Assembly (NCBI GenBank): GCA_050309435.1
Contig: JBNRMJ010000035.1
Coordinates: forward strand, 1-14,715
Direction: 5' to 3'
Source: CAYXVJ01 sp050309435
Lineage (GTDB): Bacteria > Bacillota > Clostridia > Saccharofermentanales > Fastidiosipilaceae
Length of the DNA: 14,715 bases
Part shown: positions 1 through 7,096 of the stretch, in pieces
Position numbering within the stretch: the stretch's first letter is position 1
Layout of the letters: each line of letters starts with the position of its first letter
Notes under the pieces: model-generated
The model's database searches: none
Seen by the model: only the letters and a program-made list of their open reading frames with translations
What the model was told of the DNA's origin: nothing
Position numbers and translations under genes: made by a program

Positions 1-1652
1 TTTTCATCGTAGAACTCGGCGATGAAAGCGTTCTTTCTCCTTATATAACTCTTCTTATTGATATGGATTCCCAGTAATCCGGCCATCTTGTTTCTCAGAC
101 CGAGGGCGCCGAGGTAATAAGCGTTGATGACGTTGTGGCAGCCGTCTGTTCGTGCCCGGGAAGGTAAGTCGAAATCGTAATTGTCTCTCAGATTGGCCGG
201 CCAGTCGACGAGATTCCACTTATCCGAGACAGCTTCCAGGAGACCGTCTTCTCGTTCGTAGCGGGAAAAGTGTTTCAGAATGCCTTCGACGACGGGGAAA
301 AACTCCCGGATGAAGCTTTTGTCTTTACTGTAGCGATAGGCGTTCCATACTTGCAGAGGAAAAAGTAAGCTAAAATCAGCTATCTCCTGCATGAAGCTGC
401 CCGGCACGACCGCCATTAACCCCGGACAGATATCAGACGAACGGGCGAAGTCGCGGAGGATGGAACGGTAGTAGGCGAGATCGCCGGTCAGGTAAAGGTG
501 TGATAAGCCGCTGACCGTAAAGTCGCCAAGGTACTGGCCTTTTTCGCGGCCGGGACAGTCAACCAGGGTTTCCTGAGCTGCACATCGAAGCGTGTTGACC
601 GAAATATCCCAGATTTTCGATAAATACTCGTTCTTTGTGATTAGCTTTTGCTTTAGTTCGAAGGGGTGATGACGGCGAATGGCTTTGAAACTTTTGGGAT
701 CGAGGTTATCGATGGAACTGAGGACTTCAACATAGCGAAAAGCCTTGTAATCGAAGAAGCAAACTTCATCCGTTTCTCCGGATAAGATGAGGATTTCTTC
801 ATAGCGGCAGTTGCAGCGCATGTCAAAGCGAACCCGGGGAGGAGCAGCTGTTTGGGACTCCTGGTTTTCTGAAATCAGTTCTTCGCCATGGCGGATGATG
901 ACCTCTTGATTGGGGAAGCCTTTTACTATCATGGAGAACTGACCGCAGATTTCTTCGCCGAAGTCGATCAGATAATGTCCGGGAGCGATGGTTAGGCACT
1001 GTTGAGGCATAATCTCGTACACGCTTACGGCAGGGCAGGGTTCATTTTCTAGTTTGTGATCGTCTTTGTCGTTGACGATAGCCGGCAGCCAGGCCGAATC
1101 GTCATAGTCCGCGTCTCGCCAGCCTTTAGTTTCCAGTCGAAAATCGATGTTCTCGAGATAAGCAGTTTCGTAACCGACCGTAGCCGTGCCCCGGTATTCT
1201 TCTAACCTTCGATAGCGCCAGTTTTCGTTCGTACCGAACAGGTAGCGATTCTCTTCGTATATATCGAGTAAAAGTCCGCAGCGCTGGTCCCCGCTCTGAT
1301 AGGAACGGTTGATATCGCCGTTATAGTAAACATGGACGGCTATGCAGTTTTGACCCGGATGAATAAAAGAAGAGAGATCAAAACGGTTAAAGGTCTGGTA
1401 ATGCGGGTAGGAAGTTTTCGGTCCCTGGCCGACGAACACGCCGTTGAGGTAGAGCTTATAGTAGTCGTCTGCCGTGATATCAATGTGATAAGCTTTATTA
1501 CCTTCTGCATGAAAAGTCGAGCGAAAGGCGATATGCTCGTTTTTCAGCTTGGACACAGGAAGGTCCGGAGCATCGTACTCCTTATGAAAGACATCGATGG
1601 GTTCAAGCTTGTAAAATTCAGTGCTTGTGATCCACTTCGATAAGAAAGGCAT
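1..1652 (-). CDS. Alpha-L-rhamnosidase-like protein (GH78 type), 3' end beyond window
   Basis: This minus-strand reading frame runs open from ATG at 1652 to the left edge, giving 550 residues without a stop; the C-terminus is missing. Residues about 50-115 resemble the N-terminal beta-sandwich domain of bacterial rhamnosidases (YLNGVFVGQGP, residues 68-78, followed by Y-x-T-F-x-x-F-D-L). Residues about 340-550 match the six-hairpin (alpha/alpha)6 catalytic domain. The motif DCPGREKGQYLGD starts at residue 365, so D365, E370 and D377 have the spacing of the acidic triad in GH78 enzymes (D-x4-E-x6-D), in which the Glu is the proposed general acid. The family usually has R-L-G-W after that Glu; here it is K-G-Q-Y. 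A further catalytic Glu expected near the C-terminus lies outside the window. No signal peptide is visible, so it probably acts in the cytoplasm on imported oligosaccharides, releasing terminal L-rhamnose. GGAGG sits about 9 bases before the ATG. It diverges from the sulfatase gene. Family assignment is firm; substrate is inferred. Confidence 0.85.
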   Translation of the reverse strand, partial: MPFLSKWITSTEFYKLEPIDVFHKEYDAPDLPVSKLKNEHIAFRSTFHAEGNKAYHIDITADDYYKLYLNGVFVGQGPKTSYPHYQTFNRFDLSSFIHPGQNCIAVHVYYNGDINRSYQSGDQRCGLLLDIYEENRYLFGTNENWRYRRLEEYRGTATVGYETAYLENIDFRLETKGWRDADYDDSAWLPAIVNDKDDHKLENEPCPAVSVYEIMPQQCLTIAPGHYLIDFGEEICGQFSMIVKGFPNQEVIIRHGEELISENQESQTAAPPRVRFDMRCNCRYEEILILSGETDEVCFFDYKAFRYVEVLSSIDNLDPKSFKAIRRHHPFELKQKLITKNEYLSKIWDISVNTLRCAAQETLVDCPGREKGQYLGDFTVSGLSHLYLTGDLAYYRSILRDFARSSDICPGLMAVVPGSFMQEIADFSLLFPLQVWNAYRYSKDKSFIREFFPVVEGILKHFSRYEREDGLLEAVSDKWNLVDWPANLRDNYDFDLPSRARTDGCHNVINAYYLGALGLRNKMAGLLGIHINKKSYIRRKNAFIAEFYDE

Positions 1653-1692
1653 GACTTTGTCCTCCGGCACGTCTGATGTTTGACCTAGGGCG

Positions 1693-1698
1693 ATTATA
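1693..1698 (-). promoter_or_regulatory. Possible -10 element of the rhamnosidase gene
   Basis: A perfect TATAAT on the minus strand lies about 41 bases upstream of the rhamnosidase ATG, inside the 190-bp divergent region shared with the sulfatase gene. No convincing -35 box is seen 16-18 bases further upstream, so this is a tentative call. Confidence 0.35.
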
Positions 1699-1842
1699 CA
1701 CCACGAATCGCTATAAACCTTTGCCATTTGCTATCCTTACCACTCTCTAATGCCTGTGTTAAACTATCCACGACTGCATATAAGGCGAATATCACTTCAA
1801 GAATCTTTATATGAAATTCAACTGTCAAGGAGAAAGAGGACC

Positions 1843-3219
1843 ATGGATAGTAGACCGAACATTCTGTTTATCATGTCTGACGATCACGCCCTGCAGGCTA
1901 TTTCTGCTTACCGGCCGGATAATCAGGTTCAGACACCGGGTATCGATCGTCTGGCGAAAAACGGGATGATGCTGGAGAATTGCTTTTGTACGAATTCGCT
2001 ATGTTCGCCGAGTCGCGCCGCGATTTTGACCGGAACATACAATCACATCAATGGCGTCCGTAATCTTGAAGAAGGACTGGACGGTAAACTGAATAACGTC
2101 GCCAAGGTTTTACAGAAACACGATTATCAAACCGCTATCATCGGGAAATGGCATTTGGGAACCGAGGCCGAACATATGCCCACGGGCTTTGATCATTATC
2201 AGATTTTCCGTCATCAAGGCGAATACTATAATCCGTTTTTCTTTACGAACGAAGGAAATATCACCGAAGAAGGCTATGCCACGGAACTGATCACGAAGAA
2301 AACAATCGAATGGCTGGATAAGCGCGACCGAAGCAAGCCTTTCTTCATGATGTGCCATCATAAGGCGCCGCATCGAAACTGGCAGCCGTCTCCGAAGTAT
2401 AAAGATGCGTATAAAGATATTCGTTTCAGGCATCCGGAGAACTACAACGACGATTACGCCAATCGCGGTCCGAACGCCGAAGACGCGAAGATGCGCGTCG
2501 AGGAACTGACGGATTTCGATACGAAAGGACCGGCACCGGAGGGCTTGAGTCCTCAGGAAATCAAAGACTGGAAATATCAGCGCTATATGGAAGACTATAT
2601 GGCCACGATATCTTCCGTTGACGATTCGGTATCCGAACTCCTCGATTATCTGGAAGCAGAAAAGATCAGCGAAAACACGATCGTTATCTATACTTCGGAT
2701 CAGGGCTTTTATACCGGAGAACACGGCTGGTTCGATAAACGGTTCATGTACGAGGAATCGCAGCATATGCCATTCTTGATTCAGTATCCGGGACATATTC
2801 AGCCGGGTACAAGAAGCGCGGAGCAGGTGCTGAACATCGACTTTGCCGACTTGTTCCTGGATTATGCGGGCATCGATCGTGACGAACTGGGCGGTCAGGG
2901 TCGCAGCTTCCGGGGAGTCCTGGAAGAAAAAGAAGGAGCGAAAGGTTATGACTACGTCTACTATCGCTATTACGATTACCCGAGCGAGCATAATGTTTAT
3001 CCGCATTACGGCGTGCGCGGCCGTCGTTATAAGCTGATTCGCTTCGAAAATCCCAAGGGTAAAAGAGCGCTCGGCGATGTCTACTGGGAGCTTTACGACC
3101 TGAAGGAAGATCCCTGCGAGATGAGAAATCTCTATGGTGAAAGCGGGATGGAAGAAATTACGGCCCGACTGATAGAAAAGCTTGCCGAACTTCGCGAACG
3201 CTATCAGGACATGGAGTAA
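1843..3219 (+). CDS. Type I sulfatase, N-acetylglucosamine-6-sulfatase-like (S1_11-like)
   Basis: The product is a 458-residue hydrolase of the alkaline phosphatase superfamily that should remove sulfate esters from glycans. The start at ATG 1843 is preferred because AAGGAG lies 10 bases before it; the frame stays open back to 1750 but has no ribosome binding site there. N-terminal metal ligands are D13-D14 in IMSDDH. C54 in LCSPSRAAILTG is the Cys that must be oxidised to formylglycine (C-x-P-x-R...TG). GKWHLG, HHKAPHRNW, SDQGFYTGEHGWFDKRFMYEES and a C-terminal YYRYYDYPSEH...HYGVRG segment all recall gut GlcNAc-6-O-sulfatases such as Bacteroides S1_11 enzymes, as I remember their sequences. 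There is no signal peptide, so it looks cytoplasmic. No maturase (anSME or FGE) is in this window, so activation must come from elsewhere. Sulfatase identity is firm; the 6S-GlcNAc specificity is inferred from resemblance. Confidence 0.9.
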   Translation: MDSRPNILFIMSDDHALQAISAYRPDNQVQTPGIDRLAKNGMMLENCFCTNSLCSPSRAAILTGTYNHINGVRNLEEGLDGKLNNVAKVLQKHDYQTAIIGKWHLGTEAEHMPTGFDHYQIFRHQGEYYNPFFFTNEGNITEEGYATELITKKTIEWLDKRDRSKPFFMMCHHKAPHRNWQPSPKYKDAYKDIRFRHPENYNDDYANRGPNAEDAKMRVEELTDFDTKGPAPEGLSPQEIKDWKYQRYMEDYMATISSVDDSVSELLDYLEAEKISENTIVIYTSDQGFYTGEHGWFDKRFMYEESQHMPFLIQYPGHIQPGTRSAEQVLNIDFADLFLDYAGIDRDELGGQGRSFRGVLEEKEGAKGYDYVYYRYYDYPSEHNVYPHYGVRGRRYKLIRFENPKGKRALGDVYWELYDLKEDPCEMRNLYGESGMEEITARLIEKLAELRERYQDME

Positions 3220-3288
3220 AGTAAAATAGAGACATTGCGACCACGGATTCATTTGTGTTACAAGCTGATGATGTGCATGTCTTAACAT

Positions 3289-3326
3289 AAGAATGACCGA
3301 ACAGAATTGTCTGTTCGGTCATTCTT
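3289..3326. terminator. Bidirectional hairpin terminator between convergent genes
   Basis: Seventeen perfectly paired bases (3289-3305 with 3310-3326) enclose a 4-base loop. The stem lies between the sulfatase stop (3219) and the stop of the convergent oxidoreductase (3355). The outer pairs are A-T, giving short U-rich ends on either strand (TTCTTCTTAAT on plus), which suits termination in both directions. Confidence 0.75.
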
Positions 3327-3354
3327 CTTAATGTTCGGTTTCGAAAATTACGGC

Positions 3355-4413
3355 TTAAAGGGTAACTTCCTTATGCTGTTCGGCACTGTCGTACATAGCC
3401 TGCATCATACGCGAGGTGATGATGGCATTGTCGATATCGGCCGCATTGGTTCTTTCTTCGCGGATGCAAGCGAGGAAGTCGGCGATTTCGTTGTTGAACA
3501 TGTTGCTGACAGGATCGGGGTAGCGCTCTTCGGTCAGTTTGCCGTCTTTCACGCCGTAAAGGGTGAAGCCTCCGCCGTAATCCAGACGGATACCGGCCTT
3601 CGTGCCCATGAAGTCGATGTAACGGTCTTCAGCGCCGATATTCTGTGCCCAGGCACCGTGTACGCTGATCACCGGGCCTTCGGTACGAACCAGAGCGGTA
3701 ACGGAGTCGTCAACGTCATAAATGCCATCGAGTTTAGGCGGACCGGACCACATGCCTTCGTAGACATAGTTCGGAATATCCACACCCAGCTTGCAGAAGG
3801 TTTCGGCGGAAACCGTCTTCGGGACCGGATCGCCCGTGCAATACATGACGATATCCAGATAGTGGACGCCCCAGTCGATCAAGGCGCCGCCGCCGGCGAT
3901 GGCTTTCGTGGTGAAAGCGCCGCCCAGACCCGGAATCGAACGATGAGCGCGGAAGCTGACATAGACGTGATAGATCTCGCCCAGAGTGCCGGCATCGATT
4001 AATTCCTTGATCTTGCGTACGGAGTCGTTGAAACGGTTGACAACGCCGATGTTCAGAATTTTGCCGCTCTTCTCGCGGGCTTCCTTCATCTTGACGGCTT
4101 CGTCGTAGTTGTAAGCGGCGGGCTTTTCGCAGAGCACGTGCTTACCGGCGGCCAAAGCGGCTACCGAGATCTCGGAGTGCAGCGTATTCGGCGTACAAAC
4201 AGAGATGGCATCGACTTGCGGATCGGCCAGGACTTCGCGATAGTCTGTCGTGACACGGCCTGTGCCGACTTTCTTCTGTTGTTCTTCGGCGCGTTCCGGA
4301 ATCAGATCACAAAACCATGCGATCTCGGCAGTACCGTCAGCTACATAGGCAGGGATGTGGGCAGTGGTTCCGATATTACCGCAACCGATGATCCCGACTT
4401 TCAGTTTCTTCAT
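3355..4413 (-). CDS. Gfo/Idh/MocA-family NAD(P)-dependent oxidoreductase
   Basis: The 352-residue product is a cytoplasmic sugar or inositol dehydrogenase-like enzyme. The N-terminal Rossmann fold carries GCGNIG at residues 10-15. The family signature EKP lies at 96-98, with K97 the usual catalytic lysine. The second-domain motif GGALIDWGVHYLD supplies D180 and H184, the expected proton-relay pair. Full length is normal for the family. The start is supported by AAGGAG about 8 bases upstream on the minus strand. It converges on the sulfatase gene and sits near a rhamnosidase, so oxidation or epimerisation of a released monosaccharide is plausible, but family members act on many substrates and none can be assigned here. 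Upstream lies an inverted repeat that could be an operator. Family assignment is firm; substrate is unknown. Confidence 0.92.
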   Translation of the reverse strand: MKKLKVGIIGCGNIGTTAHIPAYVADGTAEIAWFCDLIPERAEEQQKKVGTGRVTTDYREVLADPQVDAISVCTPNTLHSEISVAALAAGKHVLCEKPAAYNYDEAVKMKEAREKSGKILNIGVVNRFNDSVRKIKELIDAGTLGEIYHVYVSFRAHRSIPGLGGAFTTKAIAGGGALIDWGVHYLDIVMYCTGDPVPKTVSAETFCKLGVDIPNYVYEGMWSGPPKLDGIYDVDDSVTALVRTEGPVISVHGAWAQNIGAEDRYIDFMGTKAGIRLDYGGGFTLYGVKDGKLTEERYPDPVSNMFNNEIADFLACIREERTNAADIDNAIITSRMMQAMYDSAEQHKEVTL

Positions 4414-4437
4414 GGATGAACTCTCCTTTTTTTGAGC

Positions 4438-4463
4438 CGTAAGCGATATTCGTTATCCTTACG
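4438..4463 (-). promoter_or_regulatory. Operator-like inverted repeat upstream of the oxidoreductase
   Basis: On the plus strand CGTAAG (4438-4443) and GATA (4445-4448) pair with TATC (4454-4457) and CTTACG (4458-4463). This is a 10-bp arm pair with one unpaired C and a 5-base centre. It lies 25-50 bases before the oxidoreductase ATG, between its ribosome binding site and a TATGAT -10 candidate (minus strand, 4469-4474). It could be a repressor site or a leader-RNA hairpin. Confidence 0.4.
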
Positions 4464-4930
4464 CTAATATCATAAAGTTTAGCATGTTCGACGAAGAATT
4501 ACAGCCGGATAAGGAAATTCCTCCTGCATAAGCAAAAGATAATCATAATCAATAAAAAGGTAAAATGTAAACTAATGTAAAATCACGATACATTGTTTTT
4601 GAAATGATTAATTATGCATATAATATTAATGGCCTGTGAGGCCGTAAAATTCAGTAATTCCTAAATGCTAATGATAACAATACTTATTTGTAACTAAGGA
4701 AACGAAAAATATTAAAATATTTTGTAGCAATTTTAATTCCGGCACGGGTTTGCATAAATTTCATCAGCAGAATCTTTGGTAAAATATACAGTATATTACA
4801 ACTTTCACTCAAAATTCATATTTTTGGGCTTTCTTCTTATATAGGAAAAATGTTATATTTGTAAAACATTTCGCGATTTGCTTTTTGCTTAACAGTGTCC
4901 GGGTGTGTGTGCGGACAGAAAGAGTTTAAA
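4464..4930. other. AT-rich non-coding region
   Basis: This stretch of about 470 bases separates the divergent oxidoreductase and metalloprotease genes and contains no convincing gene on either strand. It is visibly much richer in A and T than the flanking coding DNA. Contents: a TATGAT candidate for the minus-strand gene (4469-4474), an isolated TATAAT at 4619-4624 without a well-spaced -35, a small GGCC hairpin (4629-4645), a palindrome at 4783-4797, and several TATATT-like boxes at 4836-4860. No riboswitch class was recognised. Confidence 0.5.
4783..4797. repeat. Palindrome AATATAC-A-GTATATT
   Basis: Perfect 7-bp arms flank a single central A, about 135 bases before the proposed metalloprotease start. 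The flanks GTAA and AC continue the symmetry with a two-base offset. The size and place suit a dimeric regulator site, but an AT-rich context makes chance symmetry more likely. Confidence 0.35.
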
Positions 4931-6250
4931 TTGAAGAAACGATTATTACCTACAATCATTGCTTTCTTAGTTGTAGTGAGTACAACGTTCACGTTGACAC
5001 GTCAAAACATGTCATTGGAAAACAGAACCAAGATGATAGATAACTGGTCTGTTATACCTCGCAGTTCGCAAGCCGCAGAAACAATCGAAGATATCGAAAT
5101 CTCCGTAGAAGCCAAGGAAAGTCACGGCGGCAAGTCCGCGTCGAATCCGGTCAAAGCCGACAGAAATTTCGTGCCTGATAATACTGGCGAAAACGAAACA
5201 GTTTTCCAGGGTAAAGGTCGCGCCCGCGGCGTGATCAACGGACCAGAGGCAAACGCTACGGCAGAGCCCTCTGCGGGAGACCTGCTGGAAGAATTTCCTC
5301 GTACGGAAGATGAGGAGACGAAACTGCCTTCAACGGAAACAACCGCTTCTGATCTGAGTGAAGATGATCACTTGAATGAAGCGGAAAGCGAAACGACAGG
5401 TGAGGCGGTCACCCAAACGAGCACGCAGCCTGAAACCGTGACATCGCCCTCAACGACGAATGCTCCGACCACGACTACTACATCCGTGGCTCCGTCGACC
5501 GCTGTAAACGCAGCGAAGCCGGTAGCGACAGCGACTGCTGTACCGACTCCCACACCCAAGCCTACCGCAGTCCCCACGGCAACCCCCAAGCCTACCGCAA
5601 TACCCACGGCGACACCCAAGCCTACCGCAGTCCCCACAGCAGCCCCCACGGCTACGCCCAAGCCCACCGTGGCTCCGACACCCGTGCCTACGGCTCCGGT
5701 ATCAAACCGCTACTATGCTCCCGTAAAGCCGAAAACTTCTTCGGAACCTGCTAACACGAGCATCATCCGCTATCTGCCCGGTTATCAAATCGAAACCTAC
5801 GGCAAGCCTTCCCAGGCGGATATCAATCACTGGATCAGCATGTTCGGCAACGTGCCGGAATGGATCAAGCCCGCTCAGACCATTCGCGTGGTTATCGTAG
5901 AAGGCAATGCCGGCATTTTCTATACAGGCGGCGGTACCTGGGGAACGATCCTCGGCTTTACCAAGGCCGAATCGGCCACAATTTATGTTTCGGGTAACAC
6001 GAGACATGCGACGACGGCTGTACATGAAACCGCCCACGTCTATGATTTCTATAGCGGATACCTCAGCTACGGTAACGACTTCTATTCGATTTATCTGGCC
6101 GAAGGAAGCAAGCTGCCGAACAACCTGAAGCAGACTTTTAATCAGTTCGAGTTCTTCGCCGAGGGCGTGGCTCAGTTTATTTATAACAACGCGGCCGTAA
6201 AAACGGCGACTCCGAGACTGTATCAATATTTCAACAATCTGAAAAATTGA
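4931..6250 (+). CDS. Secreted ATLF-like zinc metalloprotease with Pro/Thr-rich linker
   Basis: The product has about 439 residues. The TTG start at 4931 is preferred: it begins a typical signal or anchor sequence (KKR, then a hydrophobic run to about residue 22) and follows a weak AAAGAG. The frame opens further upstream at GTG 4895, without a ribosome binding site. Residues about 40-190 are acidic, Ser/Thr-rich and probably disordered. Residues about 200-257 hold TPKPTAVPTA-type repeats. The C-terminal domain (about 275-439) carries HETAH (H365, E366, H369) followed by YDFYSGYL and, about 40 residues later, EFFAEG (E407 as probable third zinc ligand, E411). This order and spacing closely recall anthrax lethal factor (HEFGH...DDYAGYL...EFFAEAF) and the M34 Pro-Pro endopeptidase group. 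It is expected to act outside the cell on surface or host proteins. No sortase motif ends the protein. Fold assignment is good; substrate is unknown. Confidence 0.8.
   Translation: MKKRLLPTIIAFLVVVSTTFTLTRQNMSLENRTKMIDNWSVIPRSSQAAETIEDIEISVEAKESHGGKSASNPVKADRNFVPDNTGENETVFQGKGRARGVINGPEANATAEPSAGDLLEEFPRTEDEETKLPSTETTASDLSEDDHLNEAESETTGEAVTQTSTQPETVTSPSTTNAPTTTTTSVAPSTAVNAAKPVATATAVPTPTPKPTAVPTATPKPTAIPTATPKPTAVPTAAPTATPKPTVAPTPVPTAPVSNRYYAPVKPKTSSEPANTSIIRYLPGYQIETYGKPSQADINHWISMFGNVPEWIKPAQTIRVVIVEGNAGIFYTGGGTWGTILGFTKAESATIYVSGNTRHATTAVHETAHVYDFYSGYLSYGNDFYSIYLAEGSKLPNNLKQTFNQFEFFAEGVAQFIYNNAAVKTATPRLYQYFNNLKN
5552..5683 (+). repeat. Tandem 30-bp repeats encoding TPKPTAVPTA units
   Basis: Three near-identical 30-bp units (5552-5581, 5582-5611, 5612-5641), each coding for TPKPTAVPTA or TPKPTAIPTA, are followed by a 12-bp part unit and a diverged fourth copy (TPKPTVAPTP, 5654-5683). 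They lie inside the linker of the metalloprotease gene. Near-identity at DNA level suggests recent copy-number change by slippage or recombination. Confidence 0.85.
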
Positions 6251-6350
6251 TTACATGAAGCCGATGTTACGGAGTTGGCGCGGCGTAACCTTTGCATATG
6301 GAATTGTCTTTTCTCTTCAGTAAGATGAACCATACATTGGAGGTACGCCT

Positions 6351-6995
6351 ATGAAAATTGATATCTGGATGGATTTTGTTTGTCCTTACTGTTATTTAGG
6401 TAAACATCGTCTGGAAGCAGCTCTTAAACAATTAAGCACAAACGAGCCGGTAGATTTGGTCTATCATGCCTACGAGCTTGATCCCCGTGCCCGTTTGCAC
6501 AGTGGCAAGACTATGCCGGAAGAACTGGCCGAACGCCACGGGATCGATTTTGAGACCACTTTGACTAGTATGGATGATCTGCGGGAACAAGGCATGGAGC
6601 TGGGGTTGGACATAAATCCCGCATCGGCCCCGGTGACCAATACCCATGATGCGCACCGACTCGTTTCGTACGCCGTGACCGTCGATAACAAGATTGCCTT
6701 TGATTTTATCGAAGGCCTTTTTGAAGCTCATTTCAAAGACAACAAAGACATCGGAGAGCCGCCGGTTCTGCTGGAGCTGGCGACGAAAGCCGGTCTGGAC
6801 GCGGACAGCGTAGTGGAAGTTCTGGTCAGCGAGGCCTTCCGCGACAAAGTCATTCAAGATCGTAAATCGGCCCGCGAGGTCGGGCTGCAGGGCGTACCGC
6901 ATTTTGTGATTAACGATCGATATACCATCAGCGGCGCTCAGTACCCGGGGAAAATCGTGAAATTCCTGCTCGCCATCCAAAACGAAAACGTCTAA
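6351..6995 (+). CDS. FrnE/DsbA-family thiol oxidoreductase
   Basis: The 214-residue product has a DsbA-like thioredoxin fold with an inserted helical domain. The redox motif C11-P-Y-C14 stands in DFVCPYCYLGKHRLE at the N-terminus, NTHDAHRL (about 97-104) lies in the helical region, and GVPHFVIN (181-188) carries the conserved cis-Pro at P183. These features and the length match the FrnE subfamily (also called 2-hydroxychromene-2-carboxylate isomerase/DsbA-like), not the exported DsbA of disulfide formation. No signal peptide is present, so it is cytoplasmic and likely serves as a disulfide reductase or isomerase, often linked to oxidative stress. GGAGGT sits 6 bases before the ATG. It is probably monocistronic and converges on the encapsulin operon across a shared terminator. 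The exact substrate is unknown. Confidence 0.88.
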   Translation: MKIDIWMDFVCPYCYLGKHRLEAALKQLSTNEPVDLVYHAYELDPRARLHSGKTMPEELAERHGIDFETTLTSMDDLREQGMELGLDINPASAPVTNTHDAHRLVSYAVTVDNKIAFDFIEGLFEAHFKDNKDIGEPPVLLELATKAGLDADSVVEVLVSEAFRDKVIQDRKSAREVGLQGVPHFVINDRYTISGAQYPGKIVKFLLAIQNENV

Positions 6996-7030
6996 GCTCA
7001 AGAGAGATTCAAGAATAAAGACCATAAAGT

Positions 7031-7071
7031 AAAAGGCTTGTCTGCAGGTGAAAACCCGAGGCAAGCCTTTT
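7031..7071. terminator. Bidirectional terminator between frnE-like and encapsulin genes
   Basis: AAAAGGCTTGTCT (7031-7043) pairs with AGGCAAGCCTTTT (7059-7071), giving 13 pairs including one G-U, around a 15-base loop. The A-rich left foot and T-rich right foot give a U-tract in both directions. It lies between the stops at 6995 (plus) and 7097 (minus). Confidence 0.85.
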
Positions 7072-7096
7072 GTGTTGTGTTGAAACATGTCGTTGG

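Noticed and set aside
1332..1643. 103-codon plus-strand frame near the left gene
   Set aside because: It is antisense to the rhamnosidase N-terminal domain, which has clear family motifs and a good ribosome binding site.
2110..3288. Long antisense reading frame (392 codons) over the sulfatase gene
   Set aside because: The sulfatase on the plus strand has full family motifs and a ribosome binding site. The antisense frame has no recognisable motifs and results from codon bias that removes stops.
3307..4002. 231-codon plus-strand frame over the oxidoreductase gene
   Set aside because: It begins inside the terminator hairpin and lies antisense to a clear Gfo/Idh/MocA gene.
4538..4550. GATAATCATAATC resembling half of a Fur box
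   Set aside because: It lacks the inverted ATTATC half, lies in AT-rich DNA, and is far from the iron-storage genes.
5552..5683. Regular repeats considered as CRISPR or minisatellite with separate function
   Set aside because: Units are contiguous, in frame, and encode a typical Pro/Thr linker; there are no unique spacers.
6266..6289. GTTACG/CGTAAC hairpin after the metalloprotease gene as a terminator
   Set aside because: The stem is only 6 bp with a 12-base loop and no U-tract; it is too weak to call.
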